Origin: Psoroptes ovis
Lineage: Eukaryota > Arthropoda > Arachnida > Sarcoptiformes > Psoroptidae
Direction: 5' to 3'
Assembly (NCBI GenBank): GCA_002943765.1
Contig: PQWQ01000002.1
Coordinates: forward strand, 124,001 to 188,000
Length of the DNA stretch: 64,000 bases
Each line of letters starts with the position of its first letter. Position 1 is the stretch's first letter. The translations under genes and the position numbers were made by a program. Shown one piece after another: positions 11,430-22,562 of the stretch. Below the pieces are notes generated by a model. The model was not told the origin of the DNA. It worked only from the letters and a program-made list of their open reading frames with translations, and searched no databases.

Positions 11430-13437
11430 CACAACCATATGATCCAGGCACAAATACGATAACACGTGTAATTAATCCAGGAGATAAGGTAGACATTCCA
11501 TGTTCGGTGGTGACACCCGGTGGTTCAGTCAGATGGGCATTGAATAATAAGCCTATACCATTGGTATGTTTATTTAATAGCTTTTAAATGAAATAGGTTC
11601 TGATTTTTTTTTCAAATTTTTCAACAAGGATTCAAATCAACGTCGCCATTGGAATATATCGAATGATGGTAAAGCAACATTGACAATAAATCGTGTATCG
11701 AAAATGGATGCAGGTTTATGGGAATGCTGGAAATTGGACAGTGATTTCAATATTAGACAAAAGGTTCCCATAATGCGCATCGTATTAAATAGTATGTGTT
11801 AAATGAATTATTTTTCAGATGCTAACATTTTTTGTTACCATTAAATAGATGTACCTGAAGAACCATATTTAGAATATGAAGGACGGCTATTATTATCACC
11901 AAACAATATAATATCTGTAAAAGCAAATAATGTCATCAAAATTAATTGCATAATAAAAGGAATGGCATCGATGATAAAATCAATACAATGGTTTGTTGGA
12001 CAACAAAATTTTACTCATCAAAGTCGTGTATTGATGGAATATTCAGCTGAAGAAGATGTATCGTTAACGATTTCAGTATTAACATTAAATGTCAGTGCAA
12101 AATTTCATCATGAACCGTTGACTTGTCAGATAGCACATATGAGTTGGTCAAATAATATCAATGTCACAGCCAGATTTAATGTATTATGTATGTCTGATTT
12201 CTGATTTTTTTTTAAAGAAAATGCTTAATAATTTTTTCATCCAATATCAGATCCCCCTGAATTTTCAATTGTACGCGAACCTGGTTTCGGTTTTCCAATT
12301 ATCGAAGGAATGGATCTTATACTTCGTTGTGAGATTGATGCTAATCCAATGAGTCCAGTCAGATGGGAACGTGATTCAGATCCGAAAATTTCGAATGACA
12401 CATTGGCACCGGTCGATACAAGTCCAGATGGAACATTAATTATAAATGGCATAACAACCAAAGATATTGGCTGGTATCGCTGTACGACAGAGAATGAACT
12501 GGGATTTTTCGCTTCAGTCGGATTTTTCATAAATGTTCGAGAAGCTACGGATGAAATGAATGCTCTGGTTGATCAATTGCGTTCCCAAAATCCACATCTT
12601 CCATCGATACCTGAAACATCAGATGATTTTCATCATAGATCATCAAGTGATTTTGCATTTCGTAAAATACATGATCATTCAAATCGAGAATCACATTTTC
12701 AAGCATCTCGTTCAAATTCTCCTGATTTCAATAATAATAATGGTTATAATAATCATCAACCACAAATATCTCGATCTGATTGTTCTCCAACTTCAGGTGG
12801 ATCAATCAATAATGCAGATGGTCGTCCAATAATTGAATCAATCAATTCCACTGTGATTGCATTGGTTGGATCACAAATCACGCTTATTGCACGCTTTTGT
12901 TGCATACCAAGACCAAAAAAAGTATACTGGATACATAGGCATTTAGCAATGATGCCTTCTAGGATTATTGGAAGATATACAACTCGTGAATTGATAATGG
13001 TAAATTTCCTTAAATTAATTCCTTGATTAATCTCACAATTAATTTTTCTTTTCTATTTTATAGTCCACAAATTCAATGAATTGTTTTACATCAAATTTCA
13101 TAATCGATGCTGTGAAACCTGAAGATGCTGGTGATGTCATGTTCATGGTGTTAAATCAAAAAGGCATCGATAATGCATTAGTTTCGTTGAATGTAACAAT
13201 GGCAAGCTATTCAATATCATCGTCGCCATCTAATGGTTTGTATTACTGTGATTTTATTTTTTGAAAAAATTTTCAAACATTTTTTTTTTTCCAATAGGAA
13301 TTTCATCCACATCATCAGCCAAATCTGTGACGAATTCGTCATCGTTCACATCAATTATTATAACAATTATAATTATGTTAAATGTGATATTGAATTATTG
13401 TAATTATTTTAATCATTGTATTGGTTTGTTGCAATAA
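11430..13437 (+). CDS. Ig-superfamily cell-adhesion protein, 5' end missing
   Basis: Six exons join in frame: 11430-11563, 11629-11791, 11849-12187, 12251-12999, 13064-13235 and 13298-13437, each bounded by AG...GT, giving about 565 codons. The first visible exon enters at the second base of a codon, so the start and signal peptide lie upstream. Three Ig domains show the usual Cys/Trp/Cys pattern: IPCSV/VRWAL/LWECWK, INCII/IQWFV/LTCQI and LRCEI/VRWERD/WYRCTT. A Ser/His/Asn-rich linker of about 100 residues follows, then a degenerate fourth Ig-like unit (RFCCIPRPKKVYW ... EDAGDVMF) that lacks the second core Cys. The C-terminus is hydrophobic (SIIITIIIMLNVIL) and could be a membrane helix or a GPI-anchor signal. 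Expected role is cell-cell recognition at the surface, by family; the subfamily is not recognised. The exon structure is solid; the exact function is inference. Confidence 0.87.
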
Positions 13438-13478
13438 CAAACATTGAAGATAATCAAATGTTGTCAATTTAAAAAAAA

Positions 13479-13484
13479 AATAAA
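13479..13484 (+). other. likely poly(A) signal of the Ig gene
   Basis: AATAAA lies about 42 bases after the Ig-gene stop codon, within an A-rich run. It is the first canonical signal downstream. Further AATAAA copies follow before the next gene. Confidence 0.5.
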
Positions 13485-13837
13485 AATAAAAATCAATGTA
13501 TTTTTAAATATCCTTCTTTTTCTTTCTTTCATTATATAAATAGTCAAAACACAAAAATTATCGTACAAACAAATGACCAATAAGCATAAAATTGATTCAA
13601 TAGTTTATTAATATTGTAAAATTAATTGTCAATTTTTCTTTCTAATAAAATTGAACAAGCATAATCTTAATTTTTTGTCCATGAGATTTTTGTAAATATT
13701 TTAAATAAATAAAGATAATTTATGAAAATTAAAGCAAAATTTTTGTTTTTTCAAAACTTTTGTTTCGTTATTTGCTTGAAAGCATTGATCGGAAAGTATC
13801 GATTTTATTTTTAATTAGAAAAATAAGTTTAAAAACC

Positions 13838-14293
13838 ATGGATGAACAAGTGGACATGGATGCAATTATTAAAAAATTAAAACGACAAGATAAAGTCATC
13901 AAACTTTTGATTAATTTCGAAAAAAAACTTGATGAAGTGATTGAAATTCGTCATAAAACTCTATTAATTGAAAAAGAAATAGAATTGAGAATGAAATTAA
14001 AATCAAACAATCAACAATCTAAATCATCAGTTCTTGAATCTAAAACAGCAGCACCAGAAATATTGCCTGCTGCTGCTGCTGCTGCTGGTAAATCCAAGAG
14101 GAAACCTAAAAAATCATGTATGGTAATTCATTAATTATATTTAGACTATTTAATAATTGTTAAAAAAATAAATCATTATTTTTCTTAAAAATTTTTAGCC
14201 ACCTTAAACAGTGATAATATCATTGCATCAACGACTGTCAATCATGGATATATGACGCGATCGAAAGCACGTGCTTTGCAACGACAACTATGA
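13838..14293 (+). CDS. small coiled-coil basic protein, two exons
   Basis: Exons 13838-14117 and 14199-14293 encode 124 residues. The start ATG sits in an excellent context (AAAACCATGG) and is the first ATG of the frame; the intron is 81 bp with a phase 1 join (T/CC). Residues ~5-60 form a charged helix (KKLKRQDKVIKLL, EIRHKTLLIEKEIEL), followed by a Ser/Ala-rich stretch with six alanines in a row, a basic patch KSKRKPKK, and a C-terminal TRSKARALQRQL. A helical N-terminus followed by a basic TRSKA motif faintly recalls borealin-type chromosomal passenger subunits, but this is a guess and no defining domain is visible. The gene lies 400 bases after the Ig gene on the same strand. Probably nuclear because of the basic patch (inference). 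Confidence 0.72.
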
Positions 14294-14545
14294 AATCGTT
14301 TGATTTCAAAATGACAATCTTAATCTATTGTTATTAATTATGATTAATTTTATCGATTTTAAATTTGTTGATCTGTTTTTCCTTGAGAAATTTTGATTAA
14401 ATAATATTAATATTAACGATAACTATTATAATGATGTCTATAATCCTTGAATTGCTCCTATTTTGAATCGATAATCTTTGGATTAACAAATAATTTTGGT
14501 AACCAGGATTTCAAAGGATTCTTTCGAGAGTACTTTGATTTCTCA

Positions 14546-14552
14546 TATAAAG
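14546..14552 (+). promoter_or_regulatory. TATA box of the chitinase gene
   Basis: TATAAAG occurs 82 bases upstream of the chitinase ATG, which would place the transcription start near 14577 and give a leader of about 50 bases. Confidence 0.6.
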
Positions 14553-14627
14553 CTGATAACTCTTGATTGATTAGCTTTGATTTTTCTTATTTCAAAAATT
14601 GTGATTCAATTTTTTGAAAGCGTAAAA

Positions 14628-16386
14628 ATGAAAGTCTTAATTTCTCTGATTTTATTTTCTTTTTTATTAAATTTTAATTTGGTTTATTCGAAATCACGCG
14701 GTAATTATTGATCATGTTTGAATGATTTATTAAATTTTAATTTTTTTTCGTTTTTCAAAAAAATAAGACCGAAACGATAAACCATATCGTGTCGTTTGTT
14801 ATTGGGGCACATGGGCATTCTATCGTCCATCATCTGGAAAATTTGAAGCTGAAAATGTTAATCCAAATCTTTGTACACATTTACTATATGGTTTTGCAAA
14901 ACTTGAAAATAATCAAATAAAATTATATGATCGTGATCTGGATGATGGTGATGAAGATTGGAATTCTGGTCTTCAATGGGGTCATGGAATGATCAGAAGA
15001 ATGGTAAATCTTCGTACTTATAATCCTAGATTGACAACAATGATATCTTTAGGTGGTTGGAATGAAGGTTCAGATAAATATTCAATGATGGCACGCGATC
15101 CTGCTAGTCGAAAGATTTTTATCGATTCAGTATTGGAATTTTTAGCAGAATTTGATTTGGATGGTTTAGATTTAGATTGGTATTTCAAAATTTTATTATT
15201 TTCTTTGAATTCTATACTGACTTATTATTTTTCTCATTAAGGGAATATCCAGCTATGCAAGCATCAGGCGATACTGATCGTAAACCAGGACGTGATCAAG
15301 ACAAAGAAGATTTTGTAGCTTTATTGCGTGAATTAGATGAAGCATTCAAGCCTCATGGTTATGTATTATCATCAGCTGTGTCAGCTGGTAAACCAACTAT
15401 TGATCGTGCTTACAACATTCCAGAAGTTAGTAAATATTTAGATTTTATCAATCTAATGTCATATGATTTTCATGGCGGTTGGGAAAATAAAACCAATCAT
15501 AATGCTCCTTTGAATTCATATGCAAATGCAACAGATTTGGACAAAGAATTTACTGTATCGTATGCTGTAAATTATTGGATACAAAATGGTGTGGAACCGA
15601 AAAAATTGGTATAATTTCCATCACTCAATATAATTGAAATTCATTTTAATTGTCTTTTATTCATCAAATTAGACTCTTGGCATTCCATTGTATGGTCGAA
15701 CATTTACATTGAAAGGTTCTGAACATGGCATCGGTGCGCCAGTCATCGGCAAAGGAGGTGATTCAGGAACATTTACTCGTACTATTGGTATGCTTGGCTT
15801 CAATGAAATATGCTTGATGATCAAACAAGGATGGCAATTATATCGTGATGAAATTGAACGTATTCCATATGCTGTTCATGCTAATCAATGGATTGGTTAT
15901 GATGATCATGAAAGTGTTGATGAAAAATTGAAATTGTTGATGGATAAAAAACTTGGCGGTGCTATGGTTTGGTCGATTGATACTGATGATTTCTCGGGTC
16001 TATGTTACGGCACCAAATATCCATTATTGCGATTTATATCGAAAAAATTGAACAATATTGATGGTCCTGATCCTGATATAAAACGTTATCATTATCATAC
16101 ATCAACAGTTTCACCTAAAACTGACAGTACTGCAACAACTGATCATGATCATCATCATCATGATCATTCGGATACAACAAAACATTATGAAACAACAATT
16201 AAACGACCAATGCCAACAACACCAAGTGGTAAATTTAAATGTCATCAAGCAGGATATTTTGCCGATCCTGATGATCCGAGAAAATTTCATCAATGTGTTG
16301 ATTTCGGTACATATCTTCATGATTATGTATTTATGTGCAGTGATGGTACACATTATGATGCAACATTACATGTTTGTGTTCGTTAA
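14628..16386 (+). CDS. secreted GH18 chitinase with C-terminal CBM14-like domain
   Basis: Exons 14628-14700, 14768-15179, 15242-15608 and 15673-16386 join in frame to 521 residues. Residues 1-21 are a signal peptide (MKVLISLILFSFLL...VYS). A GH18 barrel runs from about 28 to 404, with the strand motifs MISLGGW, DGLDLDWEYP and NLMSYDFHGGW. The catalytic DxxDxDxE motif is intact at 156-163, with E163 as proton donor, so an active endochitinase is expected. Residues ~405-471 are a Thr/His/Asp-rich linker (HDHHHHDH). The last 50 residues are a CBM14/peritrophin-like chitin-binding unit with Cys at 474, 492, 506 and 519; the usual six are reduced to four, with DPDDPRKF where DPxxCxKF is expected. 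Domain order and wording resemble mite group 15 chitinase allergens, but with a shorter linker; treat as a paralogue. Likely acts in gut or cuticle chitin turnover. Confidence 0.94.
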
Positions 16387-16440
16387 ATTATTATGAATTT
16401 ATTTCTTTTTTGAAATCATAGTTTTATTTATTTATAAATC

Positions 16441-16465
16441 AATAAATTTTCAAATTTTCAATAAA
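16441..16465 (+). other. poly(A) signals of the chitinase gene
   Basis: Two AATAAA hexamers (16441-16446 and 16460-16465) follow the chitinase stop by 55-75 bases. They lie in the 138-base gap to the stop codon of the convergent knottin-like gene. Confidence 0.6.
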
Positions 16466-16524
16466 ACTTTGTTTGAAAATCATATAAAAAATAATTCAAT
16501 TCATTTCAAAAATTGACCAATTCA

Positions 16525-16805
16525 TTACGGCACATTACCAAGCGGTCCAAGAGTACAGTGACCAGCGCTACCCATACTATAATCACAAACATAGTTGGAA
16601 TTGCAGCAAGTAACACCGACTACACCTCCACAAATGTCACCGCTTCCAGCGCATACTAAATCATTTTTTTCAAAAAAACATTCAAAGTTCAACATTTACA
16701 CTAAACACTTGACATACCTCTTCGATTAATTGCAGAGCAATTGATCGATATGATTAGAGAAATTAAAAATATAAAAATTGTCAAATGATAATTTTTGAAA
16801 ATCAT
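16525..16805 (-). CDS. secreted six-cysteine knottin-like peptide, two exons
   Basis: On the minus strand, exon 1 (16805-16718) and exon 2 (16655-16525) join across a 62-bp GT...AG intron to give 72 residues. Residues 1 to ~25 are a hydrophobic signal peptide ending near NCSA. The mature part carries six cysteines spaced C-x6-C-x7-CC-x5-C-x9-C, the order typical of inhibitor-cystine-knot (knottin) peptides. Such peptides serve as enzyme inhibitors, antimicrobial peptides, structural secreted peptides or channel modulators in different arthropods; nothing here tells which. The phase 1 intron between the signal exon and the mature exon is common for small secreted peptides. It is too short and too split to show as one long reading frame. 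It converges with the chitinase (138 bases between stops) and shares its strand with the glycine-rich gene. Gene structure is well supported; fold is inferred from spacing only. Confidence 0.83.
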
Positions 16806-16842
16806 TTTGTCGAATGAATGACTGTATGACAAATCGCGTCAA

Positions 16843-16851
16843 CTTTAAATA
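16843..16851 (-). promoter_or_regulatory. TATA-like box of the knottin-like gene
   Basis: Minus-strand TATTTAAAG lies about 38 bases before the ATG, implying a very short leader of about 10-15 bases. The match is only approximate. Confidence 0.4.
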
Positions 16852-17004
16852 TGAAAATGAATCACAAAAAAAAAATACATTGATTGATTCAAAGTCAAAC
16901 CTTTCAAATCAGAGATTATGGTGAAAAAAAAGAGTGAAATAGTGTGATAATCATCAGTATCCTAAATAAACATTAAAGTTTTCATTTCAAAATTTTGATT
17001 GATT

Positions 17005-17010
17005 TTTATT
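17005..17010 (-). other. possible poly(A) signal of the glycine-rich gene
   Basis: Minus-strand AATAAA lies about 137 bases past the glycine-rich stop codon. Another minus-strand candidate is not obvious nearer. Confidence 0.35.
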
Positions 17011-17146
17011 TTTTGATTGATAAGTGAAAATCAAATGATTATGATTCAAAAATAAACAAAAATTTCTGCTTTAATGTGTGTAATTGATTATTGCTTGATG
17101 TTTGTTTTGGTGATGATTGATATCATTGACAGTGATGTTCATTTTT

Positions 17147-17395
17147 CTAATATCTTCCATAACGGCCACCAAATCCACCACCTCGGCCACCACCATAACC
17201 ACCGTAACCACCACGGCCGCCACCATAACCACCGTAGCCACCACGGCCTCCACCGAAACCACCTCGGCCACCATAACCACCGTAACCGCCACGGCCACCA
17301 TAACCGCCAAAACTACCACGTTGAGCCATTGTGAATGGCATCAAAATCATTGCAATGGCAATGATCAGTAAGCAAGAAATTGATAAAAATTTCAT
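17147..17395 (-). CDS. secreted Gly/Tyr/Arg-rich repeat protein
   Basis: A single exon of 82 codons plus stop. Residues 1-24 are a signal peptide (MKFLSISCLLIIAIAM...FTMA). The mature part starts QRGSFGG and is built of GGYGG, GRGG and GGRGG units to the end (RYGRY). Short secreted GYGG proteins of arthropods are cuticle, eggshell or silk components, or antimicrobial glycine-rich peptides; the sequence alone does not choose. The start chosen is the first ATG; the frame could be read further upstream only from a TTG. The local GC content is far above its surroundings because of GGN/CGN codons. It is head-to-tail with the knottin-like gene on the same strand. The antisense strand shows a long His/Thr-rich open frame that is only a mirror of these codons. 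Confidence 0.88.
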   Translation of the reverse strand: MKFLSISCLLIIAIAMILMPFTMAQRGSFGGYGGRGGYGGYGGRGGFGGGRGGYGGYGGGRGGYGGYGGGRGGGFGGRYGRY

Positions 17396-17490
17396 TTTTT
17401 CAAATCGGTATTTTTCTTTTAAAAATTTTTCAATGTTCAATTCTTCGACGATGATAATTTCAATGATAAAATTACGTGAAACGAGCTGCT

Positions 17491-17496
17491 TTTATA
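17491..17496 (-). promoter_or_regulatory. TATA box of the glycine-rich gene
   Basis: The minus strand reads GGGTATAAAAGCAGC, a near-consensus TATA box. Transcription would begin near 17462, giving a ~65-base leader before the ATG at 17395. This supports the chosen start. Confidence 0.75.
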
Positions 17497-17633
17497 CCCA
17501 AAAAAAAAATTGAACAAAGTAAAAGGTGAAGAGATGTACTTAGAATAATTGAATGAAAACCAATCAATTGTCAATCTTTGATAATTATTACCAACGAATA
17601 AAAATAAATAAAAAGATATTTTTCAATAAAATA

Positions 17634-17713
17634 TTAGATTGTCCGAAAAGTTCTTGCCGATTTTCTAATTATTTTCTACGATATAACCGGCAAAAACTTT
17701 TCGGACAACCTAA
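17634..17713 (+). mobile_element. mariner-like MITE 12, class A (forward)
   Basis: 80 bp, TA flanks, near-consensus class A: CCGAAAAGTTCTTGCCG at the left pairs with CGGCAAAAACTTTTCGG at the right. It lies about 140 bases upstream of the glycine-rich TATA box and is one of the best-preserved copies. Confidence 0.94.
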
Positions 17714-19370
17714 TACAAGTGATTAATAAATAGAGAAATTGCATGTTATTTTTCCATTTTTTTAATAATTGAAATTTCATTTTCAATTCTTAAAATTGAA
17801 TGAATTTAATAGAATTTTTAAATCGAAAAAAAATGACAAAAATTAAATAATCAATTGAATATTCTTATTGATTATTTCATTTTCGATTTAATCGTTTTGT
17901 TTTTCATTCATTGAATCGTGAAAAACAATTTTATTACTTTTTTAAAATTAAATTCAAAGAAATGATCATTTGCATAAATCATTTGAAATTGCACTCAAGA
18001 TTAGATTTATTCAATTTTTTTGACAATCAATGATCGTCAATGAATCATCACCATCATCATTATCATTGTTTATTTTCTTCTTTGATTAAATTAATCATAA
18101 ATCTTTAAATATTGCTAGTGATTCATTGCTTATTTTTCCATTTTTTCAAATTTTCATAGTGCACAATTGCATCGAAAGATGGCCATAAATTTGACAAAAT
18201 TCAAACATTTTTGACTTTTTTTCACGGAAATTAAACAAATTGTTTCCGATTTTTTTCTTGGGTTGTCGAAGAGCAGAAATTACCATTTTTTCTGATTGAC
18301 AAAACCTAACCTTAAAAATAAACATCCTTTGTTCTCCTTGTTGTTTAAGTAATTATTATTATTATCATTTATTCATGCATAGACCTCACACGAACATCAT
18401 TAAAAAACAAATAGAGAATTGATTGATTTTATTATTATTTTTATTGACGAATTGATGAAACATTTCACCCAGAGACGAGCTTTGGGGAAGAGTTGAATTT
18501 GGCAGGTGAATTTTTCCCTTGTTTCGGGCAATACAAGTCAAATTAAACCAAAAAATTGAATTTTTAAAAACTGAAATAACACGCGACCATCGCCATTTGT
18601 AAATATATCAAAATGTAAAATCTGTGTCAAGCTGAGAATCGTGAAAAGAATTTTTCGAATTCAAAAGTATTTTGAATTATTTGAAAATTATTTAGAAATT
18701 TCATAAAAAATTTAAAAATTTTCCACCCAAGTTTTTTTTCCATGAAATGTCAAAATAAGGCTTGTCAATAATTGAATAATCGAATTGAATCATTATTTAT
18801 GTATCCTTTGTTTATTTTTTTGATTTAAATTTCGATTTTTTCGATTTAGATTACTTTTTTTTTCAAAAAATGAAAATTACCAAAGTTACCACCACCAAAG
18901 TAAAAGATGATTATTTATGAGTATTTGGTAACACGAGTTTGAGATTCAATCTATAGATTGTTATTATTATTGCAGGCAAAATCATAACCAAATCATTCCA
19001 TTTGTTTATTTGCTTTATTTATTTTTCCAAAAAAAAAAAAAAATAAATAAATTAAATTCAATGATTTAAAATTCAAATTGAATAACAGTATTTGACAACA
19101 ACAACAACATATGGATAATAATAATCATGATTGAAATGTTTAAATAAATAAATAAAATACAAATCAAAGAATTATTATTTGTATTGGTGTCAATGAATAA
19201 TAACAATGAGTCAATAAATAGAGATTTTTATATTTTATCCAGGATTAAAAATAACCAAAAATCTTGAATTCAATAAATCAATTTAGTTGATTAAATTTTT
19301 TGATTTCATTTTATTTTGAGTAAGTAAAACATAAATATTTAGTCATAGTTGAAAAAAAGTCAAATAAAAC
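17714..19370. other. intergenic region before the DEG/ENaC gene
   Basis: No gene or MITE was recognised. The sequence is AT-rich, with short CAT/ATT runs (about 18045-18070), an A run near 19030 and CAA/AAT runs near 19100. The promoter of the channel gene should lie in its right part, but no convincing TATA box is seen. Confidence 0.6.
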
Positions 19371-21112
19371 ATGAATCGTAGACAAACATCGAAATCAATC
19401 GTGAATAAAATTCATTATAATCGTTCAATATTTCGCAGATTATTGAGTCGTTTTTCATGGCATAATTTGTTTTGGTGGTCAATACGTCTGTTTTTCTATT
19501 CAGTATTTGCAGCAATCGCTGCCATTTCAATATTGGCATCACATAAACAATATAAAGCAAAGACGGCCGATTTCAATAAAGAATTCAAACCTGAAATTGA
19601 TTTTCCTGGCATTACAATTTGTGCACCAACAATAATGACACCGAAAACATTATCAGATATTTTCCCGCAATTCGATGCATTCGTTAAGAAAATTAATCGA
19701 ATGAATAATGATTCATTATTGCATAATAGAAAATTATTACGGGATCAATTACAATATTATGAATCGATAATGTTGGATCGATTTGATTTGAAAGAAATTA
19801 CAAATATTTATAGTGTAAAATCTAAAGATATTATACGCTCGTGTCGTTATTATCCAATGCGTTATCGTTTTTCTGATCGAATCAATATTCAACAAGATCA
19901 ACATTCACCGTACATCAATTGTACATCAATAAGACCTTCATTGAAGAGTATATTTGCTGGTAAAAAATGTTGGACATTTTTCAGTAAATTATCGACAAAA
20001 TTATCATATTGGAAGCATCGAATCTGTCGTGATCATTATGAATTTCCAAATTACAAGGTAAAGTAATTCCAATGAATTTCAAATCTTGATAAATCAAACA
20101 AAATCAAATAAATATGAATTGAATAGGAAATATGCGAAAAACTATTCTCGAAAATGGTTTCTGATTTCAAGCCATCAATCGATATTGAATTGTATTTGGA
20201 TGAAAAATTATGGATGAATTGGGCTGATCCTAGTGGAATCATAATGACAGGTATTGATGAATTTTCTCACATAAATTCAATAAACAAATGATGATTTTTT
20301 CAATCATATTGCAGTACATCCACCAGAAATACTACCAGAATTGAAAAATTTCATATTTTATCGTGTTAAAAATAATCATTTGCTTGAAATATCATTCACT
20401 AAAGAAATGATAAATGAAAGTATTTATTACCGACAATGTAATCAACCAGATGATAATGATGGCGATTCATTCACAATGAAATATGGTTCACGTGATGGAT
20501 GTATTAACGCGTGCATCAATGATAATTTTTTCCAAAATAATATAACTTGTTATCCATATTTTCATATGATCACTATGGCTAAAATGTATGAATGGGAAAA
20601 AATTCGTCGACTTTGTTCACATTATCAGCAGGTTATTATTTATTATAGCTTGAAATCATAAATTTTTAATAATTTATTATTTTTTCGAAAAATAATTGAT
20701 TCAGAATTATAGAGATTATTTACATTATCGTGATCAATGTTTATGGAATTCATCATGTTTAATTGAATGCATTAAAAATAATTATGATATTGACATTCAA
20801 TCAACATTGATTGAACCCCCTTCATATTTACAAATGAATTCATCAACATCATCAACATATGTACGATTACAAATAAGTATTTCAACAAATCCATTCAAAA
20901 CATATAGCCATCGTTATTTAATGTCAACAAATGAAATATTTGGTATTGAAGGTGGCCATATTGGTTTATGGCTTGGCTTATCTGTTATATCGGTTTATAA
21001 TGTCATTTTCAATTATTTAATACCATTTTTTCGCTTAATATGCTGCATCGCTTATCAAAAATTACGATTATTATATTTACATTTCAATTATCGAATACAT
21101 TTAAAACTTTAA
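19371..21112 (+). CDS. DEG/ENaC (pickpocket-like) sodium channel subunit
   Basis: Exons 19371-20057, 20127-20250, 20315-20631 and 20705-21112 join in frame to 511 residues, a normal length for the family. A cytoplasmic N-terminus precedes membrane helix 1 (about 33-55, FWWSIRLFFYSVFAAI). The family motif FPGITIC lies at 78-84. A Cys-rich extracellular loop follows (CRYYP, CINACI, ITCYPYF, CLWNSSCLIEC). The pre-pore and pore region FGIEGGHIGLWLGLSVIS carries the Gly-Leu-Ser selectivity-filter triplet at 467-469 and leads into helix 2, then a short basic tail. By family, subunits form trimeric amiloride-type cation channels in neurons or epithelia, gated by mechanical, chemical or peptide cues; the ligand here is unknown. 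No MITE lies within the gene. Start is the first ATG (ACATGAATC). Confidence 0.95.
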
Positions 21113-21996
21113 TATTAATAATATATGATTGATTGATTTCAATATATCCAAGTAATAATAATACTTTTTCAAATTAATCATTTTTTTGAATTGGACATTA
21201 AGCTATAGCTTTGACAAACAATTTATTATGGCTCTTTACTGGAAAATGAAATCATCAGAAAAAATGAGATCAAAATTAATTAACTGTTCAGTGTAAAACT
21301 GATGTGGATTCGTATATTGAGTTCAATAATTATTAATATTTTAGCATTTTGGACAAATTTTTTCGCTTAATTTACGCTCCTTGCGCACACACTGGTCGAC
21401 ATCAATCATACCATATTCAAGCCATTATGATGCTATGAAATAGGCACAGCTTGATTGATTGACAAATTGATTGGCTGTCATTTCTTATGGTTTATGGTTA
21501 GACTTATCGATCCGAGAGTTTCATGTAATCACAAACGAAAAATTCACATCAACAATACACTAAGGTTTGAAAATATTTTCTATTAATCATTCGACCAAAT
21601 GTCTATTCTTCATAATCGTCTGAAAAAAAAAATGAAACAATTTGGTTATTATTAATCCAATTACTATATGAAGAAATCATAATCATCATCATCATCATCA
21701 TTATTTTAAATTTTCCGATTTGAAAATAATAATTAAATTCCATTCATTCGTCATTTTGAAATTCAATGTTTGAGATGTAAGAAACTAAATACGAAATCAT
21801 CATCATCATCATTATTATTGGTAATATTTTTCAATAATTAAGCACCAAACACATACAAACAATCAAAGAAAAAATTCAGCCGAAACGATTTGAAATCTTT
21901 TCTTTATTTTTTCAAAATTTGTTCAATGATGATGATGATGGAAACGAATGAAGAAACAGCAGCAAAACAACAAGCAAATTCCAATGGAATGAAATA

Positions 21997-22077
21997 TCAG
22001 GCTGTTCGGAAAGTTCTAGCCGATTTTCTAATTATTTTCTATGAAATAAACGGCAAAAACTTTGCGGACAACTCAAA
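21997..22077 (+). mobile_element. mariner-like MITE 13, class A (forward), worn ends
   Basis: Left end TCAGGCTGTTCGGAAAGTT and right arm CGGCAAAAACTTTGCGGAC are clear, but the last bases (AACTCAAAAAA) have decayed and the right TA is lost. It lies inside a spurious open frame at 21890-22087. Confidence 0.8.
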
Positions 22078-22194
22078 AAATAAATAAATAAATAAATGAT
22101 AAATAATACATTTAGAATCAAATAATAATTTTCCACCACTCTACTCTGTTGTTGTGTGTGTGATGTATTATTTTTGATTTGGTGATTCGTAATG

Positions 22195-22217
22195 ATAATA
22201 ATAATAATAATAATAAT
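22195..22217. repeat. (TAA)n microsatellite
   Basis: About seven tandem TAA units. Typical of this region. Confidence 0.85.
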
Positions 22218-22562
22218 GCCAATTGAAGAAAATTGATGGAAGAAAGAAATGTATTTCTCATACATTTCTAAAAACAAAAATTCAATAATATGAATTCGAC
22301 CATAAAATGGAAAATAAAATGAATGAAATTCTTTCATTCATTCGTAGATTTACATTATTCGTCGAATGGTTCCTTAAAAAAATTGATGATAATTATTATT
22401 ATTATTATTGTTATTTCCATTATTATTATTGCATGAATTGATTGTAATCAAAGAAAAAAAAATCAATGATTAAATCGATTATTATTATTATTATTTATAT
22501 TGAATTTCGCCAAATAATATTTCTGGTAACAGCAGTCAATAATGATGATGATGATTAATATA

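Noticed and set aside
17074..17371. His/Thr-rich open frames on the plus strand over the glycine-rich gene
   Set aside because: They are mirrors of the GGN/CGN repeats; only the minus strand has a signal peptide, TATA box and sensible start.
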